Part shown: positions 9,401 to 21,400 of the stretch, piece after piece
How the letters are laid out: the number at the start of each line of letters is the position of its first letter
Numbering within the stretch: position 1 is the first letter of the stretch
Program-made: the position numbers and the translations under genes
The notes under the pieces: model-generated
The model's input: the letters and a program-made list of their open reading frames with translations, nothing else
The model's database searches: none
What the model was told of the DNA's origin: nothing
Assembly (NCBI GenBank): GCA_040182905.1
Contig: JARQWU010000176.1
Span: 1 to 22,281 of the forward strand
Source: Barthelona sp. PAP020
Lineage: Eukaryota > Metamonada: BaSk clade
DNA: 22,281 nucleotides
Reading direction: 5' to 3'

Positions 9401-12400
9401 TGGAGCAGATTTTTCCAAAGTATGGGTATTGTTTGATGAAATTAATCTTGCTCCATCTGAGTTGTTGGAGGAATTGATTCAATTTATTGATTTATGTGCA
9501 AAAGGTACTGGAACATATACACCACCTGTTTGTGGAGCCCCCCAGATGGATATAAAAGCTTTCGTTCCTGTATTTGCAACAATGAATCCTTCAACATTAA
9601 CCTCAAATAGAACTAGAATATCTGATGATGTTTTGGAACATTTCATCTGTGTTAAATTGCCAAATATTTCTTATAGTGATATGGATAGATTATGTGACAA
9701 GCGTTGGAGTATTTTAGATCATTGGATCAAACAATGTAAGATAATTCACAAAGAGGCGTGTAAGCTGGTTGAAGAAAATAATTTGAGAACAAATATTGGA
9801 ATTAGGGAAATTTTAAAACTTCAAAGCATAATTGAAGCAGTTCCAAGCAATATAGGATTGGCTAAATATTCACTTTTAATTGCATCTTGTTTGAATGTTG
9901 TGTATGGGGCTTCTTTTGATGAACCTTCATTTCGTTTTCGTATAATGAGCAAAATAAAAAAAGTTATTGAAAAAAAAGGAAATTTAACTTTTTTGAATGA
10001 CATTTCTCATGATGAGAATCATTGTTGTATCAACAATATTCCCTTACCAATGGGTGATGAACCTTATTCACAAGTATTGAAAGATAATCTTAATTTAGTT
10101 GAACATTCTATTTTTAAATTGAATTTAGCAAATATAATGGCTGCATATCAAAGTAAACGAGCTATTTTATTGAAAGGACCATTGGCTTCTGGTAAGACAT
10201 CTTTAGTACAATATTTTTCACAGATTACTCGAAGAAAATTGTTAATTATTAATGTTGATGAGGAAACGTCAGCTTCAACGATTGTTGGATCTTATTTTCC
10301 CGCTTTGCAACTTGTATATAATGAAAAACTTCATGATTTAAAATATTGTTTGAGTATTTTAAAAGAATTTGATCAAAAAATGCCTATCGATGACAGTAGA
10401 TACAAAAGTTTTAAAGATAAGTTCCCAAATTTTTTTAGCATTGACAAGTTCAACTGTTTTTGTGAATTATTCAATGGAAAGAATGGAAAAACATTCAACC
10501 TAAATATGCAATCTATGATGAAACAAATGCAAAAGATCATTGAGAAACATCAACCTAATAACAAGAAGATTATGAATGCTGTTGAAACGTTGGGAATTTT
10601 GTTGATAGAAATTGGAAATTACATGGATTCTTTTACTTTTGTGTTGAGTGATATTATTTTTGCCCTTCGTAATGGTTGGAATATTTTAATTGATAATGTT
10701 TCAGCAGGATCTGTTGATTTACTTGAAAGATTCAATTCATTGTTGGAGGATATTCCAGAACTTATTGTGTTTGAAAGATGTCCAAGATTAGAAATGAAAA
10801 CAAAGAAACTTTCTTCAAATTTGGAAAAAGATCTTGAAGAAGTTAAAGCCAAAAATAAAAATTTGGTTAATTCAATTGATCAATCACCAAATGAAAAAGA
10901 ACAAACCGATTTCTATATTCATCCCCATTCACGGATTTTCTTTACTGTGTGTGATAATAAGCAAGCGAGAAAAAGTTTACCCCCACCGTTTTTATCAAGA
11001 GTTGTTACAGTTCCAATTATTGGTATTGATGATGATATAGATATCACAACAACCAATAACAATGATGAAACTTTCAAACAATGTATCTTTGAAATATTAA
11101 TGGCCAGAAGAAACAGTGAAAGCAAAAGTGAAACCAATTTAATAACCAAATTTTTCACCTATTTCAGTATTGTTTTTGTTAGATTGCATCGATTAGTTAC
11201 AGGTGGCCACTCTAACACCAAGAACCATATTTTGGCTTTTGCTACTTCTTATGTTGGGGATTCACAACCAACATTGAGAGATTTGATGAGATTGCTTGAC
11301 GATATTACCATTGAATCTATTTTAGAAAAATATGGAGCTTCTGATAAGAAGAATTTATTAAAAGAAATAAAGAAACATTTGAAGAATAGCATATTACGTA
11401 GGTATGGAGCTTTTATTAAATTTGAGCATTTAGAATTGTTTAAAGAAAGCATTGATGATATTATTAATGCAACGTTTAAGGAAAAAGTGAAATTAAGAAG
11501 AATTGCAAATTGTTTTGATAGTTTAAACGATATAATGAGTGATTTTTTGAAAAAGAAGGATTTTGACACTGAAGATAAGTATGTTGACTCAATATCTGAA
11601 TTTGCACATTCTTTTAGATCCAGTTTTATGGAATTATCTTTGTCTGACGTTTTGAACGAATCAAGGAAAAGTAAAGAAAAACAAGATTCCAGTGTGAAGA
11701 ATTCTTCATATGATAAGTTAACTTTTTCGAGTGTTGTTACCGCTAAAAATCAATTTGAAGATTCTATCAAATTAGTTGAAGCCAACTCAAATGATTTTAT
11801 GAATAATTTTGATCGATTTAAACTTAGTTTAATTGATAAGAAATTAAAATACATAATGATTGAATGGATAAGTGCGAACATCGAATTTATGGTTAATAGT
11901 ATTGAAGAAGCATATAAAACAAGAGCTAAAAAGAAGAATGATGGATTTAGTCACAAATTTAGTAGTTTTATAAATGAAGAAACCAATGATAAAGTTGAAT
12001 CAATATCATGGACTAGTGAATCTATGGTTCGAAATATCAAAAAATGTTGTAATATTTTACTGTTGTTGCCAAACATTTATCAGAAAGTTTTGAAAGATTT
12101 TGTTGAAAATTTACCAAAGAATGTTGGTTTTCATGATTTTAAGAAGAATATCGAAAATTTAGACATGTCTTTGGTTTGTATTAACAGATATCTCAAATTT
12201 ATGAAATATGAAATTCCTTTAACACAAGATATGAAAGAAGAACTAACAAGTATTTCTGGAAAAAAAGAATGGTCACAAACTTTTAAAAAATCAAGCACAC
12301 CATTCAGTCAATTGAATGTCAGGAAATCGTCAATGAACGTGAATTCATTTTTGTCAACAAAGAAACCAGGTTCAATTTTTTCAAAAGATACAAAAACTGA

Positions 12401-15400
12401 AAAAAAAATTACCAAAAAACGTGAAACCTTGAATGTGACATCTTTAAAGTTGAGTGGAAAAATTCTTGTTGAAAATTTGAAAGCTCTGTTTGATTTTGGG
12501 TATATTACTGTTCAATACATTCGTAAAAAATTGGAAGAAGTTGGTTTGTCATTTAAAGATATTTTTGAAAAGAATTTTTTGAAAACAAATCAATATCAAA
12601 GCACCAAAAATGCCAATTTTTCTGAACTTAAAGAAAAAGTTACCAGTCTCAAAACCGTTGATAATTTGCAAAATTTTGTTTTTTGTTTATTGTTGAAGAC
12701 TTCTACAGATAGGAATCAATCTAATATTTCTTCAAAAACATTTGAAACTGGTCCACAAAATTATGTCAAACAATTTAAAAGTTCATTTGATAATAAACGA
12801 GGATTTTCTGAAGAAATTCTATTTTATCTTTTGCCATATTTATGTTCTTCCTTTAATAATGGGTTTACAGAGTTGATTGATGTTTTAAACAATCTAAAAA
12901 AAATTGAGGATAAATCTGGAAAAGATCATGAAGATTTGTGTTCTCGTTTACGAAGCATATTGGATGATCCCGTTGACTTTAACATTATCTTTTCAAACAC
13001 TATGTTTGACAACTTAAAATTTGGAGAAAGGACTTTTAAAGAAAAATTAATTGATGATTTAACACAAAGAAAGGCTATGGTTATCCTTAATGAAGATGAT
13101 TTGACTAATGATGAGATGACCAAACAATGTCAGCAAATAGAAGATCTTGTAAACCAGGCATATGCTATTGATATCAATAATCAAACTTTGGGAGATATAC
13201 TACTTATCTATGATAAATTTACCCAATTAAAAGAGTCAAGAAAATTAAAAAGATCTTATTTGAGAGAGATTGAAAACAACATTAGAGAGAAATTGGAAAA
13301 AGGAAAGTTAAAAATTTTATCCACATTTGCTGAACAAATTGATCCAACCGTCAAACATGCTGACAAGATTTTTTTGAATGAATTTAAATACATATTAGAA
13401 TATTATGTAATCCTTCATTTGGGTTTTAGGAGTGAATTATCTGATAAGAGAAGAATGTTGGTTATTGGGTTTTTATCATCAATTCTTCAATATTCACCTA
13501 AATTTCTTTCTGATTCTTCAAAAAAAACCTTAACACAAATAAAGAATGAACTTTTGAAAAGTGATTTTAAAAAATATAGAATATTGGCTGAAATCTCGAA
13601 GGAATCAGAACTCATAATTTTGGGTTGTGATTGGAGAATTTTGAATGATTTTTTTGCAAAGAAAATTACAAATAGTACAGATAATCGGAACAATGAACAA
13701 AAAGATGAGTTATTGAAATTTGCTCATTCTGTTGAATTTGTTTTCTACAACATTTATTCTGAAACTAAAGATTTTTTTTCTGATTTTTCCATGTGTCCTC
13801 CTTTTTTAACTCATTATTATTCACAAATAAAGGCTAATAAGATAATGGTTGGTGCAGATTTAAAAGATGAAAAAAAATATTTTGACAAATTTAAAGAAAA
13901 ATTTGAACAAATCTTTCAATTTGAACAATATAATTTGTTAAACAAAAAAATTGGGGGAGAAATTGATGTTTCAACTCGATCAGGACAAATTTTAAATTTG
14001 TTGAAAGTAGAATCATCTTTAAATGTGAATTCAAACAATATAGGTAATGGTTTAAATATTGAGCATATAGACAAATTGAGTACTTCTAATGTCAACACAA
14101 TTCTGAAAAAATTGAAAATAAATGAAGCTTTGGATTTATTTATCAAAGATTATGAAACATCATACAATTATTTGCAAAGATCTCATCAACAAATTAAAGA
14201 ATACCAATCTTTTGAACCTCCCAAATTTCATTCTCTAATTGAATTGATTTTCAAAATTATTGTTCCTAAAACCCCAATAAATCCTGATTTTTGGGAAAGA
14301 ATTAAAGTTTTGTCTGCTAAAAATGATTTTAAAGTGTTAGCAAGAGAATTTCATATTTTAGTCACAAATAATGTTACAAAACATCATGAATTATTGACTA
14401 ATTCATATTTCAACAATACTAAAATTACTTTTGGCAAATCTTACACACATTTGTTGTTTGCTCAAAGCATATGTTTCTTTGATGAATGGTTGACAAATTT
14501 TATTGAAGAAATTGTTGCATTTGATTGTAATTACAGCGATTTAACAATTATACAAAATATTATTGAATATATTTCAATGTTTAAGGAATGGTTAGATAAA
14601 AAAATTAAAAAAGACCATTCAATTGAAAGGCAAAAACGTGTTAGTGGGTATGCAAATTTGTGTGAAAAAATGAATAAATTAAGAGAGATTATCATTAATG
14701 CCAAAATGTTCAAGAATGTGATTTCAAAGAATGAGGAATTGATCAAAAATAAAGATAATGAGATGAAATTACAACTTGATAATCAAATAGAAAGGTTAAA
14801 AGAGAAAATTTGTGAATCTGGAAAAGAGTTAAAAACAGAAATTTGTAAATCTGCAGACAATCAAATGGCTTTGTGTGAAGATAAAGAAAAAGAATATCTT
14901 TTATCTAATAATGAAAGTTTGGCAATTATTTTCAAGCATATATGTGAAAATTATTCTAATGGAATTCATGTTGAATTTGTTAAAACTGATTTTCTTGATA
15001 ATATTTTTAGACTTGTCAAACTTATGTTCAAAGAGGAATATCTTAACTCAATATATAAAGATGATATTATTGGTGTGTTGCTTAAATCACAAACTGATGA
15101 AAATCATGATATCTTTTGTTATAAGTATTTCTCAGTTAAAAACAATTGCTCACAAATGTTGACAATTGATGGTATGATAATTGAAGTAATTATTGAAGAT
15201 AATAGGATTAAGAGCATATCTGAATCAATTGATGATTTCATACCAGTTCATTCATGGCGAAAACATTTTTCAAAAAATAATATTGAAAGAGATATCTTGA
15301 AAATTTCCAATCTATATCAAAAAGTTGAACCTTTTGAAAATAAATTAAAAAAGTTGATATTACATGAATTAAATGATGATTTTAATTTTAAAAGTTGTGA

Positions 15401-18400
15401 AAGATTCGCTAATAGTATCAAAAAAAATGCATCAGGTGATTGGAAAATGAGAGCTTCAAAATTAGAAGATTATTTGAAAGATTTGAAAAGAAAAATTGAT
15501 GAACTAAATGAATTAAACAGCAAGAAGAATCAACAAGTTGATATGATTAAAGCTGTTCTTGATAAATTTAGTGAAAATAAATCAACAGCTCATAAAAACC
15601 TTAATTATGGTGCTTTATTAACAAAAACCGATACTTCAATACAGGATTTCAACACGATAGTTGTTCAACAAAATTGGTTGGGTAATGTTGAAAATAAACG
15701 GAAATATTGTTTTAATGGAGGGAAATATATCACAACAATGATCAATGATCAAATGAGTACTGGTGAAAAATGTCTAGACATAAATATTAATATATTTAAC
15801 TTGACAAATGGTGAATTTGAGGTGATTCAAAGTGGTAATGAAAAGAAATTCAAAATTGAAAAACAGAATCATCCAACAACAATTCCTATAAGAGTTTCTT
15901 TCAGCTGTGAAAGTATTAATGATCATAAATTAGTTCAATGTTACACTGAAATTCGTCTATTGTCCAGATCAACTGAATTTGCCAGATGTTTTATTGAATT
16001 CAGTTTTGATTTATGCAGTCCAAAAGTTGAAGTGATTGGTAAGTTCTATAATTCTACCAATTCAAAGTCGAATAGTCAAACTGAACGTGATGCTTTACCT
16101 CAAAATTGTACTTTTATTCTCAAAAATCATCAACCTGCAAAACAATTGGTTAATATTTTCACAAATAAAGCGTCAAACATGAATATATCTTCATTCACAA
16201 TGAACGGTGATGAAATGTATGATATTCAAGTCAACTCTGATTTGGCAACGAAATTGTTTATTCATGTAGGGTCTGATAATGCAATTGTTATACCTTTAAT
16301 TCCTAAAAATGATTCATTAATGTATTTTACATATGGATTAAATGACGTATTAGGTGAAACTGAGCTATTTCCTGATAATGCAAACAATAGTCATGTTCTT
16401 TCAAGTGATACAATTGGTATTTTAGCATTCAATATATCTGCAGATATAATTCCAGTAACTAAAGATATTGATGTGAAACCAAATTGCATTCAATTTTTCC
16501 CATTTGGTGAAAATAACAAATTGTACTTGTGTGAAAAAGAGTTTTGCTTGGATAGGAAAAAAATTACACTTACATTTCAAATTCAACATGATATTGAGAA
16601 TATTGTCGTTCTTATTGATGGTTTAGGATCAAAGAAAAATTATCGTATTGAATTATTAACTGTAGCTGACAGCAATAATGACAAAATACATTTTTATTGT
16701 GATGAAGAAGGCAATTGCACATGTTTGTTTGACACAGCACTATCATTATATGAGTTTCAAAATAAAAACATATTGGTGTCAATAATTGATGAAAATGACA
16801 ATTCGAGTCTTTTGATTGCTGATTGTCAGCTGGAATATAAAGATGAAATGAATTCAAAAACATATAATGACTCTATTCCAAATGAAAATGAAAAGAATAA
16901 AAGTTTATGGACTTGTGATTATTATAATGTTGATATTGTATTATTAAATAAAGGTAATTTCAGTTTTTCAAAACCTGAATTTGAGAATAATTCGTTATTG
17001 AATATATTTTGTTCGGATAAGTATGTTCCCCATGTTAAATTGGAAATCAATGATATAGAGGTGGCTTTTGACACTATAACATTAATTGAAGAAGATGAAC
17101 TAATCAATATCACTTTTGATGAAAGTGTTGATTATTTATCTTTGGTTGATGAAAAAGATTATTGTATGAAGATCAGTTTTATGAATTTATCTGAAGAAAT
17201 TTGTGGTAAATTAAGTATTTATTTGCCAATAACCAAGCAAGATACAAAAGCATTTTACGATGATACACATTTGGACAGTGATGAACATATTGGAAGCAAA
17301 TGGAAGAATCAAACAATCAGATTTGAAAGTTTAAACCCTTGCAAAAGTACTTTTGAGAGTTTGTATATCAATGTAGATTCTGATAATCATTCAGATTTTA
17401 TCAAAGAAAAATTTGGAATGATTGGCAAAATTTATTTGAATGGTGACATTTGGTCTAAAAAGTTCGAAAATGAAGAAGATGATGCAGATCGTCATCGACT
17501 TTGGAGTAATAACCATAATAATTTGGTTGAAAAGCAAGATTCAATAAAGGAAAAATTATTTGACACAATGAAACATTTGAAAGAAGTAAATGTTCAAATT
17601 CTTTTCAGTGAATATGTTGCCAACTTTTTAGAATTATTCTTAATTTACATAAATATGAAAACGGATGATTTTGACAAAGATATTTTCAGCAAATTTACTC
17701 AAATTTTAAAAGTTTTTATTGATATTTTGGGAGAAGCCCCAAAAAGTCGGAAAAAATCATTGAAAACTGCAAATGAAAGACATAATAGCATTGAGGAATC
17801 TGTACGCAAGTTTGTTTCACCTGTTTGGGAATTGTTGGAACCTATTTTAAGTTGTTTCTGTGAAAATGATGAAATGGCAGCAATAATTCGATTTTTGCAA
17901 GATTTTCATTTTGTTATCAATGTCAACAGCAGATTATGTGCATCATATTTGCATTATTCTGTAAATATCAAACAAGATTATTTCATGCCTTCTATTAAAG
18001 AAGAATATGAACAAGTGATAATCTTTGAATTGGATGAAAACAATATTGAAGATAATGGAAGTTCAAAGAGTGTTTCAAAGAAAGAAAAAAAATCAAAAGA
18101 AAATGATTCTGAAGAAAATAAAACCAGAAACAAAAATTCAAAAATTCTGCTGGATAATAATGCAATTCACACTGAAGAACATTTGGTATTTAATTTGATG
18201 CTTCAACCAGAGTCGCAAGACAATTTTATGACTGCGAATCTTCAAGAAGGTTCTGATTGGCAAAAGTTACCTCATCATTCCTTTGACAAATATTTTGATT
18301 ATCTTGCCATTTGCCGTTATTTAATTGCAAAAGAGCAACAATTTATTTCAATGGTGAAACCAATCACAGTAGTATTGCAAGTTTCACGTTCAATATTTTT

Positions 18401-21400
18401 AAAGTTTGATCGCAGCATAAAGATAATGATTGAATCAATTCTTTTAATGAATGTAATGGGTTTTCCCTTGAACATTGTTGTGTGTGGAGGTCAAAATTGT
18501 CAAATGATTGTAAAAACGTGGAAAGATCCTTTAGAACCAAGACATTTAGCCGCTATATGTTCATTAGTTCAATATTTGTCTGATTATCACAGTGATGAAT
18601 CATCTCAAAGGATTATGGATTTTGCTCAAGCAATCAGTTTTGTTATTCGTGAGGAAAAAAGACTAAACTCGTGCGGTATTGTTTATATTGGTGATGGATT
18701 GGTTCTACATCATGATTTAGTTGATACTTTGTTTCACAAGAATACTCCACGTTTGCCAGTCTTTGTCCTTCAAATAAAAACCAATGATGAATCTTTGGTC
18801 GATCGAATTTTAAACCTGTTGAAAAATGATAACAATGGAAATGTTAACGAACAAAAGAATGTTAATGAGGTATATGTGATTAAATCAGAGGCGTGGTCAA
18901 ACGTTTTCAAAGCTATTTGTGATTTTAAAAAAGATCTAACTGAAGAAATGTTTGAAGATAAAATCTATTTGAAGATTGTAAAGAGTCAAAATAATAGCAA
19001 TCTTTGGATATCGAAAGGTGACACAAAGCCATTGTGGAACACTACAGATTTAAAATTCATTTATCAACTTGTTGATAATATTGATTTGAAAAATGATAAT
19101 CAAGAGAAAACAAAGTTTTGTGACACAAAGAATGATGAGATCAGAAATTTGCTCGAACAGTCACATCCTCCAATAAACCATGTGGCAAAAGAAACTATTT
19201 GTAGTATTGAAAACAGCTTGAGTGATGTTATTGTGAAGACTTCAAATGGAATTTCTAAAACTATCATAATTCCAAATAAGCCAACAAAATACATTGCCAG
19301 TACCACAGGAAATAAGTTATTTATTCCAGGATTGATTAAATATATTGCAACAAAAGGAAACTATAACATGATATTTGCACGTTTAGCAGGTGGTTTAAAA
19401 GCTAGTTATTCAATAACTTTATGTATTGATGCAACTTCTCAATCATGTGTTTCACTTTTAAAAGTTGCGTTAATTCTTGTCAATTCATTTGAAGCTGAAG
19501 GAATTAATGATATTTCTATTGTTGTTTCAAATTCCAATGAGATTAGACTGGTTAAAACATTTGATCAACCAATTAAAACAACATATCTTGATTTACTAAC
19601 ATCATTACGACCAAATGGTTGTTTGCCATGTGGACAATTGATTAATACCAGTATTGAACTGATTGAAAAAGCTCCTACAAACAACAAAGGAAGCATTTTG
19701 TTATGTTTAACTGATGGTATTCGTTTACCAAACTTTAAAAGTTGGATTGAATTGGAAAAAAGACTAATAAGGTCAAATATTGATTTTTACGCATTATCAT
19801 ATCAATTTGCTATGATACCAAAACACTTCAACAATAAAACAATTTATTGCAATGAAATTATGAAAATTGACCAGTGTATTGGTAATTTTGACATTTCAAC
19901 TGTTGATCAAAAGATGGTTTATCTTCACAAACCAGAAGAAATGACATGTATTGATAAAAAAGAAATAGTTGGAGATTATGACAAAAAACATTTTGAAAAT
20001 GAAAGTGCAGATAATGAAAAGGAAGAAACTTGGATTGAAAAAATGTCTAAGAAAATAAAAGCAACTCACCCTTTGACTATATTGGAAAGTGCATTTGAAT
20101 ATTCAAAGTATAAAGATATTGAATATGTTGATCAAGACGATATCAATGCCAATGGTCAACATTTAATGTCCAGACAAACAAACATTATCAAAAATCCCGA
20201 AGGTTTCAGATTAGTAAAAGATGAAGCTTTAAAAGGCACAAAAATATTGATATTATATCTATTTCAAGCCAGAAAAGATCAAAAGAAATATGTAGATATT
20301 GATATATTTAAAAAAAATTGTGGTCAAGAATTAAAAACTTTGGGGATTGATTATGAAATAGTTCATGATTTTGAAAAAGCTGTGGAATGTCTCGAAAATA
20401 AACATAATTTCAGTCAAATTTGGATAATTTGCACTTCTGGACCCTTTCATGAAAACTCTAATTCAGAGGCGTACAATTGGAGAACTCCATTCATTAGAGA
20501 TGTTCTCATTCCTTTTTGGAAAGCAGGGGGTGGAGTTTTAATATCCGCAGACAATGATCCAATTTTTGCTGAAGCAAAAGTTTGGTTTCGATTTTGGGAT
20601 ATTACAAAGAACATTAAATTAGAGTTAGCTGGTGACTACAATGGAACAAGAACGCTCACAAGATTGGATCATGAACCATCAAGTGATGAAAGCGGATTTT
20701 ATCGTCCAGACCCTAAAGACAGGGACAAACACTTGTGGAGTGATGTTGTTATCCTTGGAAATGGTTTGCAATCACTCTATGAAGGAAATACAATTTGTCA
20801 TATTGAAGCAGATGAACAAGATTTGAAGAATGCAGGAATTGAAATATTCATGAGAGATTCTCAAAAGAAAATTTCGATTATTTCATGGAAAGAAGAATCA
20901 AATGATGATACCAGAGGAAGATTTGTTTTTGACAGTGGTTTTACCAAAATGTTTTTAGAATTTAAAACACCTGGTGTGCATCAATATGTTCATAATACTA
21001 TCATTTGGTTGAATAAAACAGATATTATTGAAAAACAACCAATCAATTTCGAAATTGACTTTAAAAAGCCTGATATTGGACCAGATCCCGAATTTAATGT
21101 TGGTGTTAGAAACATTCAAGTTTTGTTTTGTGTTGACACCACTTATTCCATGAATATGTGGATTACTGAAGTTAAAGAAAAAGTTGATGATTTGGTCTCT
21201 AAGTTGCAATCTGAATTAAATTGTCAAGTTGAAGTGGGATTCATTGGATATAAAGATTTTGACACTCCAATAATTGATTTCATTGATTTTACTGATGATG
21301 TTAGATTTTTCAAGAGCAAATTTGCCAATATTTGTGCAAAAGGTGGCAGTGATTTTGCTGAAGACATTGAATTGGCATATACTGTTGCTGAAAGTATGAA

